From: Atrichornis clamosus
Lineage: Eukaryota; Chordata; Aves; Passeriformes; Menuridae
NCBI GenBank assembly: GCA_013400975.1
Contig: WBMZ01002679.1
Span: forward strand, 124,001-188,000
Length of the DNA stretch: 64,000 nucleotides
Direction: 5' to 3'
The notes under the pieces were generated by a model, which saw only the letters and a list, made by a program, of their open reading frames with translations, was not told the origin of the DNA and did no database searches. Positions 1 through 11,339 of this stretch are shown here, piece after piece. The translations under genes and the position numbers were made by a program. Position 1 is the stretch's first letter, and each line of letters begins with the position of its first letter.

Positions 1-3000
1 CTGGAGGGTACAAGGAGCAGCACCAGAAAAGGTGCAGCCCTTGGAATCCAGCACAAGCAGCTCATACTCTTTGTTCAGGTATCAGTGCTGTGATTCAGCC
101 TAACTGCCCCTTTTTTGGCATTTTCTCAGAGAGACATCTACCATGATGCCTCTCCATTTGTAATTTGTTAGTCAGGAAAGATATTCATCTTATTTCTTCC
201 TTTCCTCCTTTTCTTCTTGAGAAATTTTCTTAAACAAGCAGAGCTCTGCAGGCTATTCTAGATGTTTTATATGAGAATACTAAAACTGTTTTCTCTCTAC
301 TGCAATAACTTTTCTTGTACATCTTAGAATTGCATCTGCTTTTTCCGTGGCAGCATCCACTTGGCAGCTTGGAGTTAACCAAATGCAGTCAGAAATCCTC
401 ATCCTTAGCCCCAAAGGGTTGACCTTGCACCGTGTGCTCTTTGTCCCACTTATACAACGTCAGGAGGTCTTCCAGTTTTCGTAGGCAGTGTTCTCACTGA
501 CCTCTGTGTGACTTTGGTGACACCACTCCCACTGCAGCTACTTCCTTCTCCAAGCTGTCTGTAGAATCCCCATTCTCCAAGGATGGTATTTATACCTGTG
601 AGAGATGTTTTACTGAAGGTTAAGCAAATGAGAGGTGCCCACCTAATGTCGGTAGCCCACTGGAAACTTCTCATATATCTCTGATAAACTCTATTTTGAA
701 TAAATCCCTCCTTCAGTAAGACAGCTCTTTGCCAAGGCTTGGTGTATGTGTTTCCGTGACATGCACAGTCCAGAAAACGCAGGGCAGCTTTGAGTTTGTG
801 TTGAAGAAGTAAAGTCCTGTTTATGTAGGATGTAATTTATTTTTAAGCGGCTCCTGGCCCCCCTGTGATTATTATTCATCTTCTCAAGATGAGCCTCTCA
901 TTTCTCTCCTCCTCGTTACTGCTTTGCCAAAATACATTGCAGCAGCAGGAGCTGCCTGGGACTCCCTTGTCCAAGGCACTGCACGAGCAGGGAGCAGAGC
1001 AGTCACCAGCACAAGTCAAATCCTGCAGCAGCAAGGACAGCCATCCCTGAGGGCACAGGCAGACACAGACAGAGGTTTAACAAGGCCACAAGACAACACT
1101 GTTTACCCAAAGCCCCTGGGCCACTACGCAGAGACCTGTGTGACAGATTTTCACTCTCCTGCCCCCTCTGTGCACGTTTGGAGGGCCATGCGTCTCTCAG
1201 GAGATGTGTTTCCCTGTGGTCCCCTGGGACACATAAAAGTTGCTGGAAGCAAATCTCATCCTACGTGTAGGTGGTGTTTCACTCAGGAGCATTTTATGGT
1301 CTCTTTAGGAGGATTGTCAAGAAGCAGTTCATATATTTGAGCAGGCACCTGGCTCTGTTATGGTTGCTGTGGTGTGTATTGCTGGTGCAAACTACGCCCA
1401 GGGTAGTGCTTCCCACTGTGTTACCTGGGATACATTTGTTCCTCTATTGATTAAGTACATATTCAGCCAGTCACTAAAAGGGAAATTTAACCCCACAGTG
1501 GAGGAGGTCCTAGTGATATCAGGCAGTTTATTGATCTGACTGATGGTATATGACTTCTCTGCAGGAGCTGAAAAAAATTTAAGTCATCCTTGAATTAAAA
1601 CAAGTGTGGAAAAAAGATATTTCCACAAAGAATGGTTCAAGCTTTTAAAATTAGGTTTCTTTTTTCCCTAAACTATTGACTAATGGACTGAAAATTTCCT
1701 AAATGCATCTCTTTTTGAAGACAATGCCATTTTTCTCAAGAAAGAAAATAATTAAGTGACAAGTGAACAGCGAGTCTGTCCTTGTCAGTGTGTTTTTCTG
1801 GCTCAGTTGGGGAAACAGGTGTGGAAAATGTTTAAATTAAATGGTTCTCCAAACTCTGAGTCAAAATGAAAATTGTTAAGATTCTGATGGCTTTGTTTTT
1901 CTTCAGGGTTTTGCCCACTGTTGCTCTGCAGTCCAATTGTGCGTCACTCCAGAAATCAGTGACCTGGTGCAAAGCTCATTAGTGCATTAATCTCCCTGAT
2001 CATAAAAGCTGCGATTGCATCACAACACCCCAAAGATTTGGGATGATTTTCCATGGGTCCTGGGATCTTTGCTGCTTGCATCTGACTGCTCCCCCATGGT
2101 CAAGCTGCACTGGGGGCCACCCCAGGTTTCAGCCCATCCGTAGGCAGATGCTGAATGTGCCAGGTCCCCCTGTGCTGGAGCTGACAGCCACCTCATCACC
2201 TCTGTATGATCATCCCAAACCCTGGGAAAGGTCACACTGGGGCTTTGCCAGAGCAATGACTAACTTTGGGTTTGCTGCCATGAGCTTTGTCCTTCTGACA
2301 GGAGCTGTTATAAACCCTGCACTCTGTACCCAGGGCACATCAGACCCATCCCAGGCTCCTTTTCAGTATTTGCTTGCAGAGATTAGTGACTCCAGCTGCA
2401 ACTCACAACCTCCACTGAATTTGGCTCCTATTGCGACACTTTTAAAGTGTGTTCCTGTGTCCAACAAGTATCCTATTGCATCTTATCCAAAGACACAGAA
2501 CTGATGGAAGGGAATGAAGCAAGTGTGGCTCAAGGGTCCTCTTGTCTACAGCAGTGTCCATTGTTTTAGGGATTTCCATCAGGAGAGGTAGCAGGTAGGG
2601 TTCGCCTGCTGTTCCAGAAAAGAACGCACCTTACACAGCGAAAAATCCCAGCTGCTGTTTGGGGGTCTAAATTTCTTATGGATAAATATGTTTAAAGGCA
2701 GAGAAGATGAATCTTCATAGATAGGGATAATTTGGAGATCCTGATCCTTTAACTTTGCAACCTTGGGGCACTGCTCAGACCCAACACACTTGGGACCAAA
2801 TCCTGCTCATTTTTGTGTCAGTGGCAGACATAGACAACAGCTCAGATAATTCTTACCTGCGGGAAATGACTGCTTCTGTTGAAGAAAATACCAAGTGTGT
2901 TACATCAATTACCTTTCCCTCTTAAGTGTCTGATGCCAAAAGGCTCATATGGTGTGAGTCAGGCAAGATTTACCAGAGACAGTGGAGTTTGTAGACTTGG

Positions 3001-6000
3001 TTTTGGTTTTTTGTTTGCTTGTTTGAATACTGTGGCTTACTGTTTTATTTATGGTTTCTAGGCAAGATTTTTCAAATGGTAGTGAGATAAAATTTGGAGG
3101 AATAGGGACAATAGTGGCAGAAAATGCAGGATCTTTCAGTAACTGGATAGAGGAGTTTTGATTCTCTATTTTATTAAGGCAAAACTGAAGCTAACACAGA
3201 AAGAGGGAAAGGTCCCCTTCATTGTTTTATTTTCTTGACAACACTCGAGATTATAAACAATATGAATCCAAGTGTCCTGAGTAGATTAAAGCCTCATGCT
3301 GGTGCTTGGGCTAAGAACTTTTTACAAACTATCTAAAGTTTGGTTTTGTTCTAAGATGCTGTAACTGTTCCTTTGATTTGACCTGGCCATGGTGATAAAT
3401 ATTTAAGGAGCTTTTAGTTCTTGGGATCTGCATTTGAATTTCCTTAGGGTAGACTATTCCCTGATACGGGGAGGATGTGACTCATCTGGAGAGAACTGAA
3501 GAGAGTGCTGCTCCCTGGGGACCCTGGAGAGGAGGGACAGCTCTTGGGCTGGGAGTCTGCAGGTGAGTGAGACATTTCAAAGCAATTAATTTTTCTTGCT
3601 GTGTTAAATTGTGCTGCTGGAGAGTACCCAGTTGCATGGAAAAATATTTCCTGACTCACTTAGAATTTCATGAGTCACGAGCCCATCCAGGATTGCTGTT
3701 TATCTTGTCTAGGAACCAAGACAGAGCTCTGCTGCATATTTAATTAGATGGGGGGAAGGCAAAGAATTCTAAGATAAGATTATCTTCTGTTCCTCATCAC
3801 AGCCCTCACGTAAAGAGTTTGCATGGCATGCAAACCAGAGCCTGATGGTAAGCCATTTATTTTTGAGGACATTGAAAACAGCTTTGCAGCGTAATACTAC
3901 TTTTGTTTGAATACTCTTACGAATTCTATTCTGTGTATGAGTAAAAAAATTGGTTGTGCATTATTATGAAAATTAACAAGGAGGTGCAAAGAGATGTTGG
4001 GAACCTGGGGCTTCTGGAGGAACAAACACTTGCATTCCTATGGCTGCTGAAAGCAGCAGAAGAGCAAGTGAAGAGAACCTGAGTGCAAGTTTCTCATTGC
4101 TGCAATAGGCTGACATTAATCAGAATTAAAGCACTGGGAATAACAGTATGAAGTCAGCCAGAAGTCAGAGCAAGCGAGTTTTATGAAGAACAATTGAGTT
4201 TATATTGCGGCTTCTCAGTTCCAGTTCTGCAAAGGTTTTTGAGTATGTTTAGGGACTGGCTGCTGACTTGCTGTGGAGTCAGCTGCAATAGCAGAGTTTG
4301 AGGTGGTAGAAAGGCTGTGAAAAGGATGCAGATCCATGATGGAGTTCTGTGAGGTTTTCTGCTTAGTTTAAATCTTCAGTGTTGGCACCAGTGTGCAACA
4401 AGTGTTGCAGCTACATATCACTCCCACACAAAACCAGAAATGTCACCAGTCTGCAGCACCACAGCTGCAGACCATCCTCTGCTCTGTCTGAACAAGTCTG
4501 CTCCTTTGTGAATCAAAAACCTTCAGATCTGTTCCCTCCACTTGCAGCGAGGGTCAGAGGAAGTCTGTACAGCTGTCAGTGTTACCAGTACTGTCCAGGG
4601 CTTGCTCAGGAGCTGGGGTCCTGCTCTCCTCCTGGCAGAAGGATGTGGAAGGTGGAGGAGATGGTGCTTTAGACCCAGTTTTGCCAATTCTGCATCTCTG
4701 AACAGGTTGTTACTGCTATTCAATAAACTCCTTACTGTGAGTTTAGAGATGATGAAATACTGGCTGCACTCTGGTAACGAGTCACTGATGGGTATCCAGT
4801 GGTGGCCTGGTGTGGGGAGTGACTGGATCAGCCTCCTGGGGATGTGTTGTAACCTGGGCAGGGGGCACGTGCATGCACTGGGATAGGCACAAAACATCTC
4901 TAAGGAGAACTAAGGTCATCACACTGCACACAAGGCTACCTTGGTCCAACAGCACTCTGCATCTTTCTGCTGTTCAGGAAAGGATTCAAGTTGCTCTGGG
5001 CCAGAGGGAGATCCACGAGGGAAAGCTGAATCCCTAATGCAGAGGTGTCTATAACTTTCATGCACTGCAGTAAAACTCAGCCTGTCATTAAGCATTCATG
5101 GTGCCAGGCAAACAAGTAAAATTCAGGAACAAGCAGCTGCCTTTGTGGCTTTGTGAGGCCCTCTGTGCCTCGGCACTTCCAAATGCTGGCATAATAAATC
5201 CTGAAGTGCCTTTTTGCTCACAGCAGACATGATTAATACAGCTGTTAGCTGGTGTGTCTGCTAGAGGAAAAGGAAACAATTGGCAACCCCTAGGTGGATA
5301 AGCACCAGAGGCCTGAAAACCCCACGATTTTCTCTGCTTTTGAGAAACTAAGACATAAAATAAAAATGTTCTTTTCTTCCTCTTCAAATCCATAATCAGA
5401 CACAACGTAAAGACAGTCACTTCTGCAATGAGTATTTTGGAGAGTGCCTGTTAAAGTGGAGATGCTCTAATGTCCTGCACAGCTCGAGCCCCTGCGGGGT
5501 CAGGCAGGTCCAAGTGTGGCATAAGTATCAAGGCAGCAGACCCCATCCACTGCCCACAGCCCCTCCTGCCCACCCAGCTTGGGGACCAAGGGATGTCCAG
5601 GTGTACAATGCCCCACTTCCACTCACCAGCTCTTCCACAGGGTGAGGAGGGGGCTTGCAGGGACACTCAGGGGTGCTGAGCATAAACTTCAGGCTATAAA
5701 TGCATCTTTCCTCACACCCATTTTTCCCCAGGGAAATCCTGAGCAGGACACAAGTATCCTCTGTGACTTTACCAGTTTTCCCCTCTGCTTCTACCAATAT
5801 AATCACATCCACTGATTTCTGCTTGTTTGCAGCTGGAAGCTCAAACCACTATTTATTTTCTGTATGGGTTCCTAATCTGGAAATGGATCTAATTTGCTTT
5901 ACTAAATTACAAGCGAATTAAGCTGAACACATTGTGCTATGTCCGGATACATCGTGGAGCTTTCATGAAAGAGGAAAAACCACGTTTGTCATTGCTGTGA

Positions 6001-6980
6001 GTTTCTTCTTTCCTCAGTAAGTCCGTGTTCTCAAAAAATATAACATCTCTATAAATGGTAGGGATTTTTCTTGGGGCCAGGAGCCGAGGAGCCAGAGCTG
6101 CATCTGTTTCACATCTTTCAGCCCTTAAAGAATATCCCTGCCAACACCCCAAGCACTCCGCCCTTGCAATCCCTCCCCTTGCTCTTAGACACACTTCGAT
6201 TATCTGCAATATTGCATTTGATAGTATTACTAAATGGTTCTGAAAATTTTCCTTTTGGCAACCGCTTCTTCCCTTTCGAATGGAATTTTTTTCCCTACCT
6301 GTAAATCAGGTTTGGGGCCTTATTATGTCTAAGGAGAGTAAATACCCCACTGCTCTAAATGAGACAAATATTTTGCATTTCTATTTCCTGACCCATCAGG
6401 GAGAATTTTGTGCAAAATGCAGGAGAAGTGTCAAAGTGATAAAATAGCATTGGTTGTGGTTCATTCTCTGGTTAGAACAGCTGGTGTTATGGAAAACATT
6501 CAGCACTATCCAGACTTTGTGGGGGGCAAATATTTTATAGGTACTGCTACATTTCAATGACAATTCTACTGACTGACAAATACTACATCAGCTGAGGTTC
6601 TTGTTATAATTTCTTAGTTTACTGTTTTAAACCTGAAATAGATCTGAAATATATTTCTTTGCCGTGAAAGTTTGCAGTCTGCTTGTGAGATGGACTCCCT
6701 ATAATGCATTTATAGATACAGACATCAGCTTTAGTTTTCCTGCTGCCAAACCACATTTATTCTGAGATGGGGTAAACACTGCTCCTCTTCAGAAAATCTG
6801 TTTAAAGCAACTGATTTGCAAGATTATTTTTTAGCTAAGAACAATTAAGAACACTAACAGTTTAACCAGCTGTGATAATTAGCAGTCACTAAGCCTATCT
6901 TTGGGGAAATACAGCACACTGTTCTATTTTAGGTCTTCCATAGTAAGGACTGAGAAAATAATGTGAATAACCATTCATCT
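1..6980. other. Intergenic sequence, no gene recognised
   Basis: No open frame in this stretch resembles a known protein. The longest + strand frame (about 2043-2504, 153 codons) and the one at 924-1340 are rich in Ser, Pro, Cys, His and Trp, as expected of chance frames. I looked for exons of GPRC6A, a usual neighbour of FAM162B, and recognised none. No CR1 3' end, long simple repeat or tRNA motif was seen. Regulatory elements for the downstream gene could lie here but cannot be pointed to. Confidence 0.55.
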
Positions 6981-7289
6981 CCCGAGCAGCTCTTCGGGAT
7001 GGGGCGCCTGGGGCAGAGTCTGGGCTGGGCCTGAGCTGGCACAGCGGTGATTTTGCCCGCCCAGCGCCGAAGGTGTGTCATTTTAGTCAACACAGGGGAT
7101 AAGTTTAACTTGTCATCGTGACGTAAGCAAAACCTGTTGTCAGTCAGGGTGGAAGTGCATGCTGCTCCCTTCCTTCAGGAAGTGGCAGTTTTACATTAAT
7201 AACTCCTAGAAGCAGCCTCCTGGACTCCTGCCGGGCCCCTGCGTGCCCAGGCTGGTGTGGTGGTGCTGTCCAGTGCTGGCCACTGCAGG
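6980..7289 (+). promoter_or_regulatory. Probable promoter and 5' leader of the FAM162-type gene
   Basis: This block directly precedes the first start codon. It is more GC- and CpG-rich than the DNA around it, especially 6980-7075, which has several CG dinucleotides in a GC-rich run. It contains a TGACGTAA element at 7119-7126. No clear TATA box is visible, which fits a housekeeping-type promoter. The transcription start cannot be placed from sequence alone; it is inferred to lie between about 7000 and 7280. Confidence 0.45.
7119..7126 (+). promoter_or_regulatory. CRE/ATF-like site TGACGTAA
   Basis: The 8-mer TGACGTAA differs from the full cAMP response element TGACGTCA at one base. It matches sites bound by CREB/ATF and C/EBP-ATF dimers. 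It lies about 165 bases upstream of the FAM162-type start codon, a typical promoter-proximal position. Occupancy is inferred from the motif only. Confidence 0.4.
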
Positions 7290-7422
7290 ATGCTGAGGAG
7301 GCTGCTGGGGCGCAGCCCTGGGCTGTGGCAGAGGGCGGCTCGGCCGCTCCTGTGCCCCACCAGAGCTGCTGGCAACAAAGCAAAGGACGCTCAGGACATG
7401 GCTCTGCAGACAGCTGATCCAG
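7290..7422 (+). CDS. FAM162B: FAM162-type gene, coding exon 1
   Basis: Encodes residues 1-44 and the first base of codon 45. It begins MLRRLLGRSPGLWQRAARPL and is strongly basic. The donor is CCAG|GTGGGT at 7423, leaving phase 1. Without splicing the frame meets a TAG eight bases into the intron, so the exon end is well defined. This part is least conserved between family members. Confidence 0.8.
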
Positions 7423-10400
7423 GTGGGTAGAAAGCCTTTGGTCGCTGTTTCATGTTGCAGCGTGGGGGGAAAGGGTATTTGCAGGAAAGGGTGAGAAAAT
7501 GCCCCCCATTCTCGTCCGTGGCTGAGTTACTGCAGGGCTGCATCTCCTGGGGTTACAAACATTCCTGGGACATGGAGCACATCCAGAGCTCTGACCAGCA
7601 CAGTGCACAGGGGTAAAGTTTTTTGTGTTGTACAGTCCTCCTCCTGTGGCAGCAAATACAAACCGATACTTCACGTCAGGGACCATGTCAATTAAAACAG
7701 ACAAATAAATGTTCCTCCTCCTACCCAGCTGCCAGGTTTCCAGAGGAGGACCAGTGACGGGCAGGGCTGGTGCAAGTGGCTGACTTTCTCCCCTCTGCTC
7801 CCCCTGAGGTTCCTTGCCAGGTTTGAGCCACAGCTGCGTGTGCTTGTGCCAGGCAGTGCCCTGGATTACGTGGCAGGGAGCAGGCATGGGCTGCTCCCGG
7901 ATGGACAAGCCTCCTGGCATGGGGACAATTTCTCCTCTTAAGCTGCACCACCACTTCCTTGGCGGTGCCCTTGCAGATCCCTCACCCAACCAAGGCTGGG
8001 CTGCGTGGGCCTGTCCGTGCTCCTGTGGGATGGCTGGGGGTCCCCAGTGTGGGGCTTTGCCCTTGTCTTCCTTGGGATGGAGCCTGTCCTTTACTGCTTG
8101 CTGCCGATCTGATCCTGATGCTTGCTGATGTAACTGCCCTGGTCTCATTGGCACTCCGTAAGAGAAATAGGAGAAACAGGAGATTAAATCTACCTGGGCC
8201 AAGATTTACAATTGGGATTTTTCAGCCATTCACATGTCCTGGCATGCATGAGCGGGCCTGGGGCCAAGGCATTTAATGTAGTTCCACCATCTCAGCACAG
8301 GCAGGAATAGATGCTCCCCATGCCCTGTTCTGTAGTGGCAGTGATTTCCTTTCAGCCGAGCACCAGCAGTCCAGCAACAAGCAGGGAGTGCAGGACACTG
8401 AGGCGGGAACACCTTCATGTCCATCCCTTCCTGAATGCCCTGGTACCAGTTTTGCAGGTTCTCCCTGCCACTGTCCTTGTTGTTGCCTGTTATTGGGCTT
8501 GTTTCCATCAAGAGGAGCCAGAGTCCTTTTCTCATTGTGCGTGACAGCATGAAAATGGCATCACCGTGGTAGCCCGACGGGGTGTAATGTATCATCATTA
8601 GAGTGCAGTAATGTGGTACCCAGCTTGCATGAGAACGACTGCCAGCCTCTCACCAGGCTGCATTTTAGCAGACCTCATCTCTCCATCCGTGATTTTAGGA
8701 GGAGAAGCTGTTGAGGAGTTACTTGTGCTGCTGGCAGTCTGCTTAACTCACTACTTGGGTCATTTAAATGCAAGATGCTTGTGGGGTGAGAGGATGCTGC
8801 TGGCTTGGGGACTTCAGCCCTGCATCGTTCACCCCCTTAATCAGGAAGTTTAGAACAGATTTTTAGTTTAAAACCTACCAAAACTAAAGAAAAAAAAAGC
8901 CAAAATAAATAAGCTGCAAATGTAAGACGGCATCTCACACCAGCTGCTGAATCTTTTTGACATTAGAAAGCACATTCGGCTCTCACAGAACGGAAAAATG
9001 CAATTTTGAACTTTCAATCCTTTTCCTCCTGTAACAACAGCTCTTTTTCCCTTCTGTTCTTGAAGCTTGGCTCATTGTTTTTTGCAATTTCCATTTACTC
9101 TTACAGGTAAAGAAGCTTTCAGAAATGCAAGAAGGCCTACAAATTTTGATAAAAAGGTGTTAGTATGGTCAGGACGATTTAAAAAGGAGGAGGACATTCC
9201 CAAGTACATATTGTAAGTGGACCTGTCAGAATGATCCTTTTGGCTGTGAACACAGATTGAGACCCCAGTCTGCATCACCCAGAGTTGTGCTCACGTGGTG
9301 GTGGTTAGTGGTCTCTCATGCTGACGGGGCCTGCTTCTACTGGTGTCCAAAAATAATCATAGATAATTGTAACTCTTGTGAACGTGAATTTCCTGTCATT
9401 CCCTGTAAAGTAAACTGGATTCACTTGTTTTAATTATCATAAATTTCAGACTAGGCTGAAGTGTCTTTTGCAAGACAAGTGGCTTTGTAACTCAGAAGTC
9501 ACCACAGTAAGATATCATTCACTCTGGATTTTTGCATGTTTTACTTGGTTTTATTGATTAGCAATTTGTAAATCTGCATAAATTTTAATAAGAAGTTGGG
9601 GCTACATACAGCTTTGGTGACAGACATGTGCAATGAGTTCCTCATGTCTGGCTGTGCTTTCATCTCCTTGTTGAGGTATTTTGTTAAAGGACTGTCACTC
9701 AGTTTTGGAGCCCTAATGCTTCCACCCTGTGACATCCTGGGGACTCCTCCAGCCATCCTTCCCCTTGCAGGTGTGGGTAAATCCGTGGCTGGATATGATT
9801 TCACGGATGGCTCACTGCCACGCTGCAGCCTCTTGCAAACGTGAATTGTTGGTTATATGCCAGGAGTTACTCATGGAAGGTGGTGGAGATTTCCCAGCAC
9901 TGGCTGTGGCTGTTCAGCTGCTTGGGAAGACAACTCCTCATGGATGGTGCAGTCACCTGCTCCCAGCCAGCTCAGCCTCCCCCTGCAGGCAGGTGCTCGT
10001 GGGGCTGGTGCTGACTGCCTGGCAGAGGCTGTGCTGTGGTGGGCTTTTAATTCCCTGAGGGTGACATGGCCCCTGTGTCTCCTGGTGCTGTGCAGCACCC
10101 CGTGCCCTGCCCTGCAGCACCCAAAGATGGGCGCTTCACTATCACAATGGAAAGACTTCCCTGTCGTTTTACAGGTGCTCATTCTAATATGCAATAAAAG
10201 AATACAGGAAAGCAGGATTTGTTATTCCTGTTATTACTGATGACTGTTGGGAGCAGAATACCCCACCTGATGGAAGGGTGGCTAAATCTTTTCCCCACAG
10301 GCTAATTTTTTCAGTCTTCCTCTAAGCAGTCGCAGAAAGAGAAGGCTGAGCCCCATTGCACGTTGACAGGCAGTTTCTGTAAGACTTAGGATTCATTACC

Positions 10401-11339
10401 CAGCTCCCCAGGATCTCATTTCACACATGCTGCTGCAGGAGGGAAACTCTGCTCTGTCCTCCACAGGCCTGAGGTCCTTGACACTGCAAGGAACATTGTG
10501 AGGATAAAGGTTTGCTACATCATGATTGCACTGACTGTGCTGGGCTGTGTGACCATGATCATCACAGGCAAAGAAGTGAGTATTGTTTCTGGGTGAACTG
10601 GCTCACTTAACGCATGGTCTATGTCTGTTCTTTGGAAACAAGTGCCTGGGTGATGGGTAGGTTTGAGAAGAAGTACACATGAGCAATATTTGCACAGGAT
10701 CTGTATCACCCCTTCCCTGCAGGAGAGACTGACTTTGGGAAGCACAACTTGCTGATTAATGTGTTCCTTCTGAACCACTTTGCCATCAATCTGAGCAGTG
10801 CAATGCTCAGTATGACAGTATCTCAGCAAGAGGCCAGTCCAAAGGTGATGAGTAGCTCAGACAGAGTCAGTGGCACCTGGTCCTGCCCTGCATCTGTCGG
10901 CCATGAGGCTCCTGTGGTCCTGCCTGCCTGGCCTGGATGCCACCATGGCCACCAAGAGCTGTGACACTTCCTCCCATCCCACTGCTGGGGAAGGAGGGTC
11001 TCCAGTTTGACTTGCAAGTTCCAGTGCACCTGTAAAGAATTTACAGTGTAACCCTCCTGCTAATCAGAGCTGCAAATGCTGCAAATGTGGTATAACAAGG
11101 AAACACATTAACTTCTGTCACTGCAAAATATCAAAAAGGACAGTGGGGTGTCAAATGAAGTGGTGCAAATGTGGGGAGATTTAGCGGTGGCAGATGTGTG
11201 CATGCGATGATTTCCACCAAATCTTTTCCAGGCTGCGAAGAAGGATCAGACACTGCTGAGGGTGAACGCAGAAAAGAAGGCCAAATGGAGGAGTGAAGTG
11301 GGCAAAGATCAGGAGACAGCTGTTGGGAAATCACAGTGA
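7290..11339 (+). CDS. FAM162B: FAM162 family membrane protein, four exons (FAM162B-like)
   Basis: Spliced coding sequence: 7290-7422, 9107-9212, 10467-10575, 11232-11339 (456 bases, 151 residues plus stop). All introns are GT-AG with matching phases 1, 2 and 0. The family hallmark lies in exon 2, residues 58-79: a FDKK stretch, then WSGRFKKEEDIP, a near match to the WSGRFKKEDEIP core of human FAM162A. One hydrophobic membrane segment follows at about residues 95-113 (VCYIMIALTVLGCVTMIIT), then a basic C-terminal tail rich in Lys. The N-terminus is Arg/Leu-rich with no acidic residue in the first 30, which could act as a mitochondrial presequence. FAM162A is a hypoxia-linked mitochondrial apoptosis factor; FAM162B is poorly characterised. 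I prefer FAM162B because of the short MLRR-type N-terminus and the FDKK/IPKYI wording, recalled rather than aligned; FAM162A is the alternative. Start chosen: first ATG in a frame that is open from 7203. Confidence 0.85.
7423..9106 (+). other. Intron 1 of the FAM162-type gene
   Basis: GT-AG intron of 1684 bases: donor GTGGGT, acceptor TTACTCTTACAG. It holds a long antisense open frame (about 7450-8202) that starts at TTG and is Pro/Gln/Trp-rich, so I regard it as chance. An A-rich run lies near 8885-8915. No other feature is supported. Confidence 0.75.
9107..9212 (+). CDS. FAM162B: FAM162-type gene, coding exon 2 (family core)
   Basis: Encodes residues 45-79 and two bases of codon 80. It carries the most diagnostic motif, WSGRFKKEEDIP at residues 65-76. 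It is flanked by a good pyrimidine-rich acceptor and the strong donor TATT|GTAAGT. Phase 1 in and phase 2 out fit the neighbouring exons exactly. Confidence 0.88.
9213..10466 (+). other. Intron 2 of the FAM162-type gene
   Basis: GT-AG intron of 1254 bases (GTAAGT ... TCCACAG). Overlapping chance frames on both strands around 9700-10240 are compositionally non-coding. An AATAAA at about 10193 is intronic and probably unused. Nothing else is seen. Confidence 0.75.
10467..10575 (+). CDS. FAM162B: FAM162-type gene, coding exon 3 (membrane segment)
   Basis: Encodes residues 80-116. It has a short amphipathic lead (PEVLDTARNIVRIK) and then the single hydrophobic segment at residues 95-113, ended by GKE. 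The lead matches the EMLDAAKNKMRVK region of human FAM162A in position and character. Donor GAA|GTGAGT, phase 0. Confidence 0.88.
10576..11231 (+). other. Intron 3 of the FAM162-type gene
   Basis: GT-AG intron of 656 bases (GTGAGT ... TCTTTTCCAG), phase 0. I see no embedded gene, repeat or RNA motif in it. Confidence 0.75.
11232..11339 (+). CDS. FAM162B: FAM162-type gene, terminal coding exon 4
   Basis: Encodes residues 117-151 and the stop TGA at 11337-11339. The tail begins AAKKDQTLL, carries a Lys-rich EKKAKWR stretch and ends GKSQ. Family members have a comparable basic, probably helical tail after the membrane segment. Human FAM162A has AAQRHETLTSLNLEKKAR at this place, which supports the exon. 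Confidence 0.85.
   Translation, partial: AAKKDQTLLRVNAEKKAKWRSEVGKDQETAVGKSQ

Noticed and set aside
2043..2504. A 153-codon + strand frame with a hydrophobic patch, upstream of the FAM162-type gene
   Set aside because: Checked as a possible GPRC6A exon; none of the class C receptor motifs is present.
7450..8202. A 250-codon antisense open frame inside intron 1, the longest in the window
   Set aside because: It begins at TTG, is rich in Pro, Gln, Trp and Cys, has no recognisable domain and lies in the intron of a well-supported gene.
10192..10198. AATAAA in intron 2 of the FAM162-type gene
   Set aside because: It lies before exons 3 and 4, which encode the conserved membrane segment and tail, so use would truncate the protein. 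There is no sign of a terminal exon ending here.
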